Notes: generated by a model not told the origin, from the letters alone. Numbered from the stretch's first letter, positions 7,841 through 21,020 are shown. The stretch: 64,000 nucleotides of DNA from Thalassotalea atypica (GCF_030295975.1 NZ_AP027364.1:2976001-3040000); one strand, 5' to 3'. Translations and numbers: made by a program.

Positions 7841-9052
7841 ATGAGTAATAGCAAAAATATCGAGACTCAATCTATTCATGCCGGCCGTATTAAAGATGAA
7901 CAGTTTGGATCACTAGCAACACCGCTCTATCAAACATCAACTTTTATCTTTGATAATGCTCAACAAGGAGCAAATAGATTTGCTGGCGAAGAAGACGGCT
8001 TTATTTACTCTCGCCTCGGTAACCCTACAACAAGACAGTTAGAACAACGTGTCGCAGCGATGGAAGGTATGGAAGATGCAGCGGCAACAGCTACAGGTAT
8101 GGGCGCAGTATCTGGGGCTTTGTTAGCCAATTTATCTTGCGGCGATCACCTAATATCATCGAAAGCCGTTTACGGTTGTTCCTATGCACTAATGGCTCAT
8201 CAGTTAACTCGCTGGGGTATAGAGGTTTCTTTTGTCGATATGACTAACCCTCAAGAAATAGAAGCCGCTATCAAACCAAATACTAAGGTAATATTTCTAG
8301 AAACCCCTATTAACCCCAATTTAGTGGTATTAGATATTAAAGTAATCGCTGATATTGCCAAAAAGCACGAAATTTTATCTATCGTAGATAATACCTTCTT
8401 AACACCTGTTTTACAGCGACCTAAGGAGTTTGGCATAGATGTCGTAATTCATAGTGCGACTAAGTATCTAAATGGCCATGGCGACGTTGTAGCGGGTATT
8501 ATTTGTGGTAGTAACGAAATGATCAGCCATATTAAATTAACTATATTAAAAGATGTGGGAGCGACAATTAGCCCACATGATGCATGGCTTATTATGCGAG
8601 GTATAAAAACGTTACCGATAAGAATGGAGCGACATTGCAAAAATGCCCAAACCATCGCCGAGTATTTAGAACAACACGAAATGATCGACAAGGTGTATTA
8701 CCCAGGGTTAAAAAGTCACCAAGGGAATAAGTACATTGGAAAACAAATGTCTGCTGCAGGTGGTGTAATTGCGTTTGAACTCAAAGGAAATCTAAAAGAA
8801 GGTGAGGCATTCATAAACCGAATGCAATTGTTTTCTATTGCGGTGAGCTTAGGTGATGCTGAGTCATTGATACAACATCCAGCATCAATGACTCACTCTC
8901 CTTACTCTCAAGAAGAGCGTTTAGAGGCAGGGATCAGTGATACACTTATTAGAATTTCAGTTGGTTTAGAGAATGCTGAAGATCTTATTACTGATCTTGA
9001 ACATTCTCTGAATCAAATCCGCTTAGAAGAAAAATCAGCTCAAGTAGCTTAA
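7841..9052 (+). CDS. megL: Methionine gamma-lyase (PLP-dependent)
   Basis: 403-residue Cys/Met-metabolism PLP enzyme. It most likely splits methionine to methanethiol, ammonia and 2-oxobutyrate. Signatures are YSRLGNPTTRQLE near the N-terminus, MEDAAATATGMGAVS, the conserved Cys in VYGCSYAL that distinguishes gamma-lyases, and the PLP lysine in SATKYLNGHGD. I use the ATG at 7841 with GAGGA at 7832; an upstream GTG at 7817 would add eight poorly placed residues. It ends one base from the opposing HIT-gene stop. It appears to be transcribed from the sigma54 promoter under the divergent TyrR-like activator. Cystathionine gamma-lyase is the main alternative; the Cys and the activator favour methionine. 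Confidence 0.87.
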   Translation: MSNSKNIETQSIHAGRIKDEQFGSLATPLYQTSTFIFDNAQQGANRFAGEEDGFIYSRLGNPTTRQLEQRVAAMEGMEDAAATATGMGAVSGALLANLSCGDHLISSKAVYGCSYALMAHQLTRWGIEVSFVDMTNPQEIEAAIKPNTKVIFLETPINPNLVVLDIKVIADIAKKHEILSIVDNTFLTPVLQRPKEFGIDVVIHSATKYLNGHGDVVAGIICGSNEMISHIKLTILKDVGATISPHDAWLIMRGIKTLPIRMERHCKNAQTIAEYLEQHEMIDKVYYPGLKSHQGNKYIGKQMSAAGGVIAFELKGNLKEGEAFINRMQLFSIAVSLGDAESLIQHPASMTHSPYSQEERLEAGISDTLIRISVGLENAEDLITDLEHSLNQIRLEEKSAQVA

Positions 9053-9053
9053 T

Positions 9054-9479
9054 TTATTTTGCAAGTACTGCCTCGAGCTGAGGTAGTACTTTTAGCTTTA
9101 TTTCTTCTAGCTGTGCATTCGAATACTGCTTTGTCGGTACAACCCCCCAAATAGGCTTAGGCCATGCAGCATCATTTTCAAACCTAACCACATGATGAAT
9201 GTGTAACTGTGGTACAACATTGCCCAAGGCGGCCACATTAAGCTTATCACCGTTAAAGGTTTGCATCAGCATTTCTGCAATCATGCTCGATTCGTTCAAT
9301 AATTGCTGCTGCTCGTTCCACTCTAACTGGAAGACTTCAGAAACACCGTGAACTTTAGGTACTAAAATAAACCACGGATAATTACTGTCGTTGCATAGCA
9401 ATAACTTACATAAAGGCAATTCTGCGACCTCTACACAGTCAGCAGCAAGTTGTGAATGAAGTTCAAATTGTTCAGTCAT
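9054..9479 (-). CDS. HIT-domain protein
   Basis: 141-residue member of the histidine-triad superfamily of small nucleotide hydrolases/transferases. The motif reads PQLHIHHVVRF (about residues 92-102), giving the H-x-H-H triad, followed by the family's WPKPIWG. The substrate (typically an AMP-linked or dinucleoside phosphate) cannot be told from sequence. It lies 17 bases downstream of the YlqF GTPase gene on the same strand, probably co-transcribed, and meets megL tail to tail. Confidence 0.88.
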   Translation of the reverse strand: MTEQFELHSQLAADCVEVAELPLCKLLLCNDSNYPWFILVPKVHGVSEVFQLEWNEQQQLLNESSMIAEMLMQTFNGDKLNVAALGNVVPQLHIHHVVRFENDAAWPKPIWGVVPTKQYSNAQLEEIKLKVLPQLEAVLAK

Positions 9480-9496
9480 TGTATATCCCTTATCTT

Positions 9497-10432
9497 TTAT
9501 CTTTTGTTTTTTCGACCACGGCCGCGAGCCTTTTTGCGTGCTTCACGCTCAGCTGCTTTGCTTGCTTCAAGCTCTGCGAAGTGCACTTGCTCCTTTTCCA
9601 CCATAGCAGGAGTCTCAAACGTTAAACCACCTAAGGTTTTGTCCCTAATTTCATTAATCAAAATTGCAGACGCTTTGTGAAAATCGACATGACCACCACT
9701 TTTAACACATCCGCGCTTTCTACCAATCGTTTCAATAAGCTCAACTTCTGTTTCTGGTAATTCATCTTGAAGCTTGTAACGCTCGATAAGTCGCTGAGGG
9801 TAGCTTTCTAATAAGTATTCAGCAGCAAAACAAGCTATTTCTTCGTGATCAAATGCAGTATCTTTCACAGCACTAGTAATAGCCAAACGATAGCCACTAT
9901 TTTCATTCACGATTTTCGGCCACAACATGCCTGGCGTATCATAAAGGTACAACCCGTCCTCTAAACGAATTCGTTGTTGTCCCTTCGTTACCGCTGGTTC
10001 ATTACCGACTTTTGCTTTAGCTTTGCCTACAAGTGTATTTAACAGCGTGGATTTACCAACATTTGGTATGCCCATAATCACAACATTGATTTGTTTACCC
10101 GTTTCATCTTTATTTGGTACAAGTTTACGAATAAGCTGAGGGATTTGCTTAGCTACGCTCGGTGTTTCTGTTGTTAGCGCAATAGCTCGCACATTGTTCT
10201 GCGCTTCTAAATAATCTAACCAAACTTGTGTTAATGCAGCGTCCGCTAAATCACATTTATTTAAAATCTTTATAAGCGGTTTATTACCCCTTATTTCAGT
10301 GATCATAGGATTTTCGCTACTAAATGGTAGTCGTGCATCACAAACCTCTATCACCACATCGATTTGCGGTAGGATTTCTTTAATTTCTTTTTGGGCTTTA
10401 TGCATATGCCCTGGGAACCAATTAATAGCCAT
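9497..10432 (-). CDS. ylqF: Ribosome biogenesis GTPase YlqF/RbgA
   Basis: 311-residue circularly permuted GTPase that acts in late assembly of the 50S subunit. The G4 motif NKCD (about residues 58-61) precedes G1 GIPNVGKST (about 121-129) and G3 DTPGM, the order that defines the YlqF/RbgA family. The N-terminus NWFPGHMHKAQ is diagnostic. The C-terminus is a basic tail rich in Arg and Lys (EARKKARGRGRKNKR), consistent with rRNA contact. It is first of a two-gene unit with the HIT gene and sits about 1.2 kb from the rRNA operon. Confidence 0.94.
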   Translation of the reverse strand: MAINWFPGHMHKAQKEIKEILPQIDVVIEVCDARLPFSSENPMITEIRGNKPLIKILNKCDLADAALTQVWLDYLEAQNNVRAIALTTETPSVAKQIPQLIRKLVPNKDETGKQINVVIMGIPNVGKSTLLNTLVGKAKAKVGNEPAVTKGQQRIRLEDGLYLYDTPGMLWPKIVNENSGYRLAITSAVKDTAFDHEEIACFAAEYLLESYPQRLIERYKLQDELPETEVELIETIGRKRGCVKSGGHVDFHKASAILINEIRDKTLGGLTFETPAMVEKEQVHFAELEASKAAEREARKKARGRGRKNKR

Positions 10433-10610
10433 GCTGTTATAGAAATATCTAAAATTTTGTAAATTCTATCAACTCCAAAGAAAATACACTAACGATTACA
10501 GTCAAAACACTCTCTTTTTAACAATACGGGCATTTGATACAGAACAACTTTTTCATGGTCATTTGATGATAGGTTAATTATTGTTCGATTTATTTCACTA
10601 GTTGAATTTG

Positions 10611-11018
10611 ATGAGAAGAAGAAAGCAGCCTATTTTAGACCCTAAAGATGCAGGCGTAGATATGACACCTATGCTTGATATTGTTTTTATTCTTCTAATA
10701 TTCTTCATTGTGACAACATCATTCGTTAAAGAAAAAGGCTTTTTAGTGGAGCATTTAAAAAATAACAAAGCCAGTTCAACACCATCTAACAACATAATGA
10801 TCCATTTGGATGCTAACAATATAATTTATTTTAACGGTAAATCCGTTGATATAGAGAGGTTGCCTGCAAGAGTAGAATATTTCATAGCGAACAATCCCAC
10901 CGAAAATATTTTATTTCGCCCCCATGAAAATACCAATTACCAAAAAGTAGTAGAAGTTTTAGATGAACTGAAACAGTTTAGTCATCTTAAAATTAATATT
11001 GGGATCAATTCTCAATAA
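10611..11018 (+). CDS. ExbD/TolR-family protein (orphan)
   Basis: 135-residue protein with one N-terminal transmembrane helix, MLDIVFILLIFFIVTTSFV, containing the conserved pore Asp, and a periplasmic domain, as in ExbD/TolR. Those proteins couple proton flow through ExbB/TolQ to outer-membrane processes. I take the ATG at 10611; a TTG at 10602 is also in frame, and neither has a clear Shine-Dalgarno. No exbB/tolQ, tonB or tonB-dependent receptor gene adjoins, so the partner must be elsewhere. A PagL-like gene follows after 88 bases. The 178-bp gap upstream is AT-rich with nothing identifiable. Confidence 0.85.
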   Translation: MRRRKQPILDPKDAGVDMTPMLDIVFILLIFFIVTTSFVKEKGFLVEHLKNNKASSTPSNNIMIHLDANNIIYFNGKSVDIERLPARVEYFIANNPTENILFRPHENTNYQKVVEVLDELKQFSHLKINIGINSQ

Positions 11019-11106
11019 TAAGTAGGATATTAATACCCTACGTGAGATTTTAAACTACATTTAAATTATCAAAAAATAATTAATATACCTAAATACTTAC
11101 GGAATA

Positions 11107-11613
11107 ATGCACAAATATTCATATATATTTCTACTGATGAGCTCAATAACGCACGCTGATGGTGTTCTTCTATCTGGCGGTCAATCAACCTCTAAAGACA
11201 AATCAAGTGTAATACAGTTTGGGTATATCATTGAACCGGGAAAGTCATCACCACTTTTAATACTGAATGCTTTTACATGGGAGCTCGAATTTTCTGCAAG
11301 TGAGTGGGAGAACCTTTATGGACCAGATATCAAAACGGGGTCAATCACACCATTTTTAAAATACGTAAATACGACTAACACCATAAATTGGTTTATCCGA
11401 GTAGGAGTGGGTGTTGCCTACGTTGAACAAACACAGTGGGGTAATAGAAGTTTAGGTGATAATTGGTTGTTTTCAGATAAACTAGAGATTGGTACAGAAA
11501 TAAATCAACACAATAGAATAGGCTTATCACTAACTCATTATTCAAATGCTAGGCTAAACAAAAATAATGACGGTACAAATATCGTGTCTTTGAATTATAG
11601 CGTTCATTGGTGA
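11107..11613 (+). CDS. PagL-like lipid A deacylase family protein, active-site Glu replaced
   Basis: 168-residue probable outer-membrane beta-barrel of the acyloxyacyl hydrolase/PagL family, with a short signal peptide ending near THADG. The C-terminal signature reads THYSNARLNKNNDGTN, so His144 and Ser146 of the catalytic set are present. At the position of the PagL acidic residue (Glu140 in P. aeruginosa, 14 after the His) this protein has Asn158. It ends in an aromatic (HW), typical of barrels. Activity on lipid A 3-O-acyl chains is therefore doubtful. It follows the orphan ExbD-like gene and faces the rRNA operon across a bidirectional terminator. Confidence 0.75.
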   Translation: MHKYSYIFLLMSSITHADGVLLSGGQSTSKDKSSVIQFGYIIEPGKSSPLLILNAFTWELEFSASEWENLYGPDIKTGSITPFLKYVNTTNTINWFIRVGVGVAYVEQTQWGNRSLGDNWLFSDKLEIGTEINQHNRIGLSLTHYSNARLNKNNDGTNIVSLNYSVHW

Positions 11614-11652
11614 TGAGTTATTTTTCAATAAAGCTTTAAACGCCAGACGTAA

Positions 11653-11682
11653 AAAAGCCCGTCACATTCGTAACGGGCTTTT
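11653..11682. terminator. Bidirectional terminator at the rRNA operon end
   Basis: AAAAGCCCGT / ACGGGCTTTT stem with a 10-base loop. T-runs on both strands serve the PagL-like gene (+) and the rRNA operon (-), just past the 5S 3' end. Confidence 0.85.
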
Positions 11683-11693
11683 CATAATAGAAG

Positions 11694-11809
11694 CTTGACA
11701 ATGTCCTACTCTCACATGGGAACTCCCACACTACCATCGGCGCTATTGCATTTCACTTCTGAGTTCGGCATGGGATCAGGTGGTTCTACAACGCTATTGT
11801 CGTCAAGCA
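11694..11809 (-). rRNA. rrf: 5S ribosomal RNA
   Basis: About 116 bases. The 5' and 3' ends pair (GCTTGAC / GTCAAGC), and the core contains the invariant CCATGCCGAACTCAGAAGTG. Ends are estimated from the terminal stem. It is the last gene of the operon. Confidence 0.95.
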
Positions 11810-11968
11810 AAAAACTACAATCTTGAAAGCTGATGACGTGCACGAATGCACTAATATCGCAATGACATGGATGTCAGTGAGCGATGTAAATACTTATCTA
11901 AATCTAATCAGTAACACGAGTACGTGACTTTTATTCATGTCAGACACACAAAACCACTTGGGTGTTGT

Positions 11969-14849
<2,881 letters not shown>

Positions 14850-15238
14850 ATACAACCCTAAGTAGTCTTAGAATGTTCGGAGACTAATCCGAACTAATCG
14901 TACAGCCTGACATTTTCACGTACTCTCACATCTTTCGATGTAGATGAGTTACTTGATTTAGATTTTTTATTAACATTCTCCGAGGAGGAGAAGTTAATCA
15001 GCTTGTTCGATAAACGATAAGGTTATCTCACTCGCTGTTGGTATCTATATGTTGATGTATTGAAACGCGCGACACGTTCAACACCATATAAACACCGGGT
15101 ATTTATATCAGCTTTCCAGATTGTTAAAGAGCTTCAAACTAGCGCGCATTCGGCTAATTCGTGGTTTAAAAAACCAAATTTAAATCATCTTAAAAAAGAT
15201 AGCTTAAATTTGGTCATTTAATTCTTTGTGAAGAAGAT
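14850..15238 (-). other. tRNA-23S part of the internal transcribed spacer
   Basis: Non-coding spacer of about 390 bases. It contains the antitermination boxA GCTCTTTAACAA (minus strand of 15121-15132) followed by the usual TCTGGAAAGC. The end next to 23S forms the 23S processing stem. No further tRNA is present. Confidence 0.8.
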
Positions 15239-15315
<77 letters not shown>

Positions 15316-15344
15316 GCATAAGTACCTAAGTACTACACAATAAG

Positions 15345-15420
15345 TGGTGGAGCTAAGCAGGATCGAACTGCTGACCTCCTGCGTGCAAGGCAGGCGCTCT
15401 CCCAGCTGAGCTATAGCCCC
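15345..15420 (-). tRNA. tRNA-Ala (TGC)
   Basis: 76 bases with encoded CCA. Acceptor stem GGGGCTA / TAGCTCC includes the G3:U70 alanine identity pair. The anticodon loop is CTTGCAC. It sits on the 16S side, so the order is Ala then Ile, the reverse of E. coli Ile-Ala operons. Confidence 0.96.
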
Positions 15421-15466
15421 TTATTATGCTAGGGTTTTACTTTTCTTCTTCTAATTTGTTATCAGT

Positions 15467-15487
15467 GCAATTTGTGTGAACACTCAT
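15467..15487 (-). other. RNase III processing stem, 3' strand of 16S
   Basis: The stretch 15467-15487 is nearly complementary (about 19 of 21) to 17221-17241 on the other side of 16S. The long pre-16S helix would be cut by RNase III. Confidence 0.7.
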
Positions 15488-15525
15488 GAAACCCGAAGGC
15501 TTCCATTAGGCGTTTTACTTCAAGA

Positions 15526-17068
<1,543 letters not shown>

Positions 17069-17350
17069 AAATCGTTTGTGCATCATAAGATGCGGCTCAA
17101 TGAATTCTGTACATTTAAAACATATGTTCTTATAACCCGAAGGTCATAAGTAGTTTTGCGTGAACTTCATCATTAAGCTGTTTTTTTTGTCCCGAAGGAC
17201 TATGTAAAATCAACACTAATGTGAGTGCTCACACAAATTGCATGATAACTAATTGTTAAAGAACACTACTTGATTAAGTAGTCAGTGTAAGTCGCATTCG
17301 CTTATCACTGTTTGCTTGGAGCTGGCTAGTAGCCTGTCCCGAAGCGAGAT
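17069..17350 (-). other. 16S leader: boxA, processing stem and UUCG hairpins
   Basis: Transcribed rRNA leader. BoxA TGTTCTTTAACAA (minus strand of 17253-17265) binds the NusB/NusE antitermination complex. 17221-17241 is the 5' strand of the 16S RNase III stem. Two UUCG-capped hairpins are visible: CTTATGACC-TTCG-GGTTATAAG (17129-17150) and GTCC-TTCG-GGAC (17189-17200). No protein-coding frame is credible here. Confidence 0.75.
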
Positions 17351-17354
17351 GCGC

Positions 17355-17382
17355 ATTCTACGCAACTCAGTTTTGATGTCAA
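17355..17382 (-). promoter_or_regulatory. Proximal rRNA promoter
   Basis: -35 TTGACA (17377-17382) and -10 TAGAAT (17355-17360) with 16-bp spacing and a GC-rich discriminator GCGC, typical of growth-rate and ppGpp control. An AT-rich UP-like stretch lies upstream. Confidence 0.88.
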
Positions 17383-17501
17383 CAACTTTTTGAAAAATAA
17401 TTTAACTTGTTTTTCTAAGTTATCTTCGAGCTTAACCAAACTATTGTTTAACTAAACTGTTCAAAACAACCTCTTGGGCTTGTCCCGAAGAAGTGGAGCG
17501 A

Positions 17502-17529
17502 ATTTTAGGGATTTTTAGCACCGCGTCAA
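17502..17529 (-). promoter_or_regulatory. Distal rRNA promoter
   Basis: -35 TTGACG (17524-17529) and -10 TAAAAT (17502-17507), again 16 bp apart, 147 bp upstream of the proximal promoter. Both are followed by the same CTTCGGGACA segment, as if the promoter unit had been duplicated. Confidence 0.78.
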
Positions 17530-17599
17530 CTTCTTTTTTCGAATAATTTGTAATTCTAGTTCAAATGTTGTTTTTTTGCACAAAAAGAGCGTTATATAT

Positions 17600-18136
17600 T
17601 CAAGAAAGAAAAGCAATAGCTTCCTTTATGTTATTTACGCGATGTACATGCGCCGTTGAATTGTCATGATATTGACTAGCAACAAGTACTCTATTATGAA
17701 TGCCTGCTGCTTCAGCCGCGTGCATATCTGAAAGTTTATCTCCAATGAATACACTTTTGTTAACATCAAGTTCATGCTCTTTTACAGCCTGTAAAATCAT
17801 TCCGGGCTCCGGTTTACGACATTTACAGCTCACAACAAAGTCATTTGTTCCCTTTTCAGGGTGATGTGGACAGAAATAAACCCCTTTAATGGCGATATCT
17901 TCTTTTTTAAATACTTTAATCATCCAGTCTGTTAATACATTGAAATCATCAATAGAATAATAACCTCTTGCGATACCTGCTTGATTTGTTATTACATAGA
18001 TTTCATAGCCCATATCGGAGGCATAACGGCATAGATCCATAATCCCTTCGACAAACTCAAAATCACTAATTTTATGTACGTAGCCAAAGTCTACATTTAT
18101 GATACCGTCACGATCGAGAAATAATGCTTTTTTCAT
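17600..18136 (-). CDS. gmhB: D-glycero-beta-D-manno-heptose 1,7-bisphosphate 7-phosphatase
   Basis: 178-residue HAD-superfamily phosphatase making ADP-heptose precursors for the LPS inner core. The N-terminal LDRDGIINVD contains the nucleophile and acid/base Asp (8 and 10). The zinc-binding insert reads CPHHPEKG then CKCRKP, diagnostic of GmhB. GDKLSDMHAAEAAG near the C-terminus holds the Mg-binding Asp. It lies alone between the rRNA promoters and the valine operon terminator. The E. coli protein is similar in length (191). Confidence 0.93.
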   Translation of the reverse strand: MKKALFLDRDGIINVDFGYVHKISDFEFVEGIMDLCRYASDMGYEIYVITNQAGIARGYYSIDDFNVLTDWMIKVFKKEDIAIKGVYFCPHHPEKGTNDFVVSCKCRKPEPGMILQAVKEHELDVNKSVFIGDKLSDMHAAEAAGIHNRVLVASQYHDNSTAHVHRVNNIKEAIAFLS

Positions 18137-18155
18137 ATTGATACTTTTTGTATAG

Positions 18156-18184
18156 CGAAAAAAGGCGAGTCAAATACTCGCCTT
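18156..18184 (-). terminator. Terminator of the valine/isoleucine operon
   Basis: AAGGCGAGT-loop-ACTCGCCTT with a T-run on the minus strand, 28 bases after the SDR stop and just before gmhB. Confidence 0.82.
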
Positions 18185-18211
18185 ATGTGAATCTATTTAT
18201 ATTAGCATGGT

Positions 18212-18973
18212 TTACATGCTCAAACCGCCATCAATATCTACTACACGACCAGTGAAAAATTCATTTTCCAAAATATATTTAACCGTATGGGCAATTTCAC
18301 TTGCTTCACCTAGTCGACCTACGGGCTTCATCTTTTCAAGTCGTTCACGCATTTCTGGCTTCATTGCATCTGTCATTGCCGTTCGAACAACACCAGGTGC
18401 GATAGCTCCAACACGAATACCGTGACGACCTAACTCTCTTGCCCAACAAACAGTCATAGCAACTACGCCAGCTTTAGACGCTGCGTAGTTAGTTTGTCCC
18501 ATGTTGCCATTACGCGCAATAGAAGACATGTTTATGATCACGCCTTTGCGCTTATTTTTAACCATATGTGCAGATGCTTCTCGACCACACAAAAATACAC
18601 CTGTTAAATTAACATCAATGACTGATTGAAACTGCTCTAATGACATCTTTTTAACGATTTCGCCATCTTTAGCTTTGATTAACATACCATCACGCAAAAT
18701 TCCGGCGTTATTAATAAGCCCATCAAAGCCATTAAAATCATTATTTATCTTGTTAAACGTTTCTTCAACTTCGGCTTCATTCGTCACATTCGCCAAATAA
18801 TATTGAGCAGTAGACCCAGCTTCTTCGACCAATTGAACGGATTCTTTTAACAATTCCTCATTAAGGTCTATAAGAGCAAGCTTTGCACCGCTTGTTGCTA
18901 AGTCGATTGCCATTGAACGGCCTAAACCTTGGCCACCGCCCGTGACAACAATCACTTTGTCTTGAATGTTCAT
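18212..18973 (-). CDS. Short-chain dehydrogenase/reductase, likely 3-hydroxyacyl-CoA dehydrogenase
   Basis: 253-residue SDR: NAD(P)-binding TGGGQGLG (about 12-19), NNAG, catalytic Ser in INMSSIARNG and YAASKAG with catalytic Tyr and Lys. It is FabG-like in sequence. However, it is last in a branched-chain acyl-CoA operon, where relatives (Shewanella ivd cluster) have a 3-hydroxyacyl-CoA dehydrogenase. The probable reaction is 2-methyl-3-hydroxybutyryl-CoA oxidation in isoleucine breakdown. The ATG directly follows the mmsB stop (TAAATG), so the two are co-translated. Confidence 0.85.
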   Translation of the reverse strand: MNIQDKVIVVTGGGQGLGRSMAIDLATSGAKLALIDLNEELLKESVQLVEEAGSTAQYYLANVTNEAEVEETFNKINNDFNGFDGLINNAGILRDGMLIKAKDGEIVKKMSLEQFQSVIDVNLTGVFLCGREASAHMVKNKRKGVIINMSSIARNGNMGQTNYAASKAGVVAMTVCWARELGRHGIRVGAIAPGVVRTAMTDAMKPEMRERLEKMKPVGRLGEASEIAHTVKYILENEFFTGRVVDIDGGLSM

Positions 18974-19870
18974 TTATTCTTTGCTCTCTTTATTAAATAA
19001 GTTAAAGATGCTTGAAAAGTCTTTACCACCATTTCCTGCGCTTGCATGCATAGCGTAAAGGCTTCTCGCTAATGATCCCATAGGTGTTGACGACTGACTT
19101 GTAACAGCAGTATCCATTGCAAGGCCCAAATCCTTAGCCATTAAGTCCACCATGAATCCACCCTGATAATCATTTGACGATGGCACATTTTCCATAACAT
19201 CAGGGCATGGGTTGTAGACATCTAATGTCCAATTACTGCCCGAGCTCTTGCTCATGATATTAGAAAGCACTTTGGGGTCTAATCCATTCGCGATTCCAAG
19301 CTGTAGTGCTTCGGCTGTACCAGCCATCAAAACAGATAACAACATGTTATTGCAGACTTTGGCTACTTGGCCTGCACCATGTTCTCCTGCATGAAATATA
19401 TTTTTCCCCATGTTGTCCAATACACTTTTTGCGCGATTAAAGTTTTCAACGCTACCACCGACCATAAAGCTTAACGTGCCAGCTGTTGCGCCACCAACAC
19501 CACCTGAAACGGGAGCATCAATGAACTCAATTCCTTGCTCTTTCAATGTACTACCAACAACGATTGAGGTTTGTGCATCAATGGTAGATGAGTCAATGAC
19601 TAGGCTTCCAGCTTGAATGTGATTGATAAGGCCATTTTCACCTAAATATACACTTGCTACATGTTTACCCGCAGGTAACATTGAGATAATAAACTCGGCA
19701 TCTTTGACACATTCTTGTGCAGACACCGCAGTTGAAGCTCCGTGCTCAACCACATCAATCACGGCCTGTGCTGATAAATCATAGACACAAACTTGATGCC
19801 CAGCTTTAACCAAATTGACGGCCATTGGGCCACCCATGTTTCCTAAACCAATAAATGCTACATTCGCCAT
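18974..19870 (-). CDS. mmsB: 3-hydroxyisobutyrate dehydrogenase
   Basis: 298-residue NAD-dependent beta-hydroxyacid dehydrogenase that converts 3-hydroxyisobutyrate to methylmalonate semialdehyde in valine breakdown. Features are the N-terminal Rossmann motif VAFIGLGNMGGPMA, the substrate-binding DAPVSGGVGGATAGTL (about 118-133) and the catalytic Lys region GAGQVAKVCNN. AGGGGAAA precedes the ATG. It receives substrate from the hydrolase encoded upstream. The next enzyme, MmsA, has no gene in this operon. Confidence 0.94.
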   Translation of the reverse strand: MANVAFIGLGNMGGPMAVNLVKAGHQVCVYDLSAQAVIDVVEHGASTAVSAQECVKDAEFIISMLPAGKHVASVYLGENGLINHIQAGSLVIDSSTIDAQTSIVVGSTLKEQGIEFIDAPVSGGVGGATAGTLSFMVGGSVENFNRAKSVLDNMGKNIFHAGEHGAGQVAKVCNNMLLSVLMAGTAEALQLGIANGLDPKVLSNIMSKSSGSNWTLDVYNPCPDVMENVPSSNDYQGGFMVDLMAKDLGLAMDTAVTSQSSTPMGSLARSLYAMHASAGNGGKDFSSIFNLFNKESKE

Positions 19871-19888
19871 TTGCTTTCCCCTTGAATT

Positions 19889-21013
19889 TTATCCTAGCTG
19901 AGCTAGTGGATGCTGGGCTTCTTTCCATTTAGGTGTGAAGAACCAATCAATTGTTTTTGCATCGACATCTGCAATGTTTTTATATTTCCATTGAGGATTA
20001 CTATCTTTGTCGATAAGTAATGCCCTGACGCCTTCATAAAACTCGCCATATTGTCCACATTTAACAGATAGACTTAACTCCATTCTAAAACAATCAGCTA
20101 AGGACATAGACTTACCAACTTTCAATTGTTGGTAAACCAAATGCCCACTAACTGCACTGCCGTGTGCTAATGATTTTTGCGCTTTATTAAACCACTTGTC
20201 ATCAACTTCTGCAGAGGTAATTGCATCAACCACGTCCGCCAAATTATGATGTTCAGTAACTTGGTCAATCAAAGATTTTTGTGCTCGAATATGAGAAACA
20301 GGAACAGCTGAATTTGATAAGCGTTCAAGTTCATTCATAGCATCGCTGAGCTTGTCATGGTTGAGTGCGACGGTATCGCCCCATTTAATTGAAATTAGCT
20401 GCTCTAATAATGCTTGTTTTTTATCCGCTTGAATAAAGAAGTCAGCTAAGCCGGTATATTTAGCATCAGCGGCATTAATAGAGGCTCCTGTCAGCCCCAA
20501 AAATAGGCCGCAGTTATCTGGCATTTTATTAAGGAAAAATGTACCGCCAACATCAGGGTATAGGCCAATACTAATTTCAGGCATTGCGATGCGTGACGAC
20601 TCAGTCACTACTCTGTGGCTAGCACCAACCATCATGCCTAAACCACCGCCCATAACAATACCATTGCCCCAGACGATAAAAGGCTTATTGAAGGTATGAA
20701 TAAGGTAATCTAACTTGTACTCTCTGGTGAAGTAGTCCTCTATAGCTGGCGCATATTCACCTGGGTGGCTTTTCATTTCATTAAAAAGATTGACAATGTC
20801 ACCACCAGCACAGAAAGATTTTTCACCAGAGCCCTGAAGGAAAACCACTGCAATTTCATCATTACGATGCCAATCGAGTAATTTAGGATAAAGTGCATCG
20901 ACCATATCGCCACTTAACGCATTTAGCGATCGCTCTGAGTTTAATGTCGCAATACCAATTCTTTTACCGTTGTCACAAAGACGTTCTTCAAACAACACAA
21001 CATCAGTCATCAT
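19889..21013 (-). CDS. 3-hydroxyisobutyryl-CoA hydrolase
   Basis: 374-residue crotonase-superfamily hydrolase that frees 3-hydroxyisobutyrate from CoA in valine catabolism. The oxyanion-hole and active-site segments KSFCAGGDIVNL and GIVMGGGLGMMVGASHRVV are followed by MPEISIGLYPDVGGTFFL, all typical of HIBCH. At about 374 residues it is much longer than simple enoyl-CoA hydratases, as expected. Two tandem ATGs start it (21013, 21010); AAGGA precedes both. It lies 7 bases after the enoyl-CoA hydratase gene. Confidence 0.92.
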   Translation of the reverse strand: MMTDVVLFEERLCDNGKRIGIATLNSERSLNALSGDMVDALYPKLLDWHRNDEIAVVFLQGSGEKSFCAGGDIVNLFNEMKSHPGEYAPAIEDYFTREYKLDYLIHTFNKPFIVWGNGIVMGGGLGMMVGASHRVVTESSRIAMPEISIGLYPDVGGTFFLNKMPDNCGLFLGLTGASINAADAKYTGLADFFIQADKKQALLEQLISIKWGDTVALNHDKLSDAMNELERLSNSAVPVSHIRAQKSLIDQVTEHHNLADVVDAITSAEVDDKWFNKAQKSLAHGSAVSGHLVYQQLKVGKSMSLADCFRMELSLSVKCGQYGEFYEGVRALLIDKDSNPQWKYKNIADVDAKTIDWFFTPKWKEAQHPLAQLG

Positions 21014-21020
21014 GTGTTCC

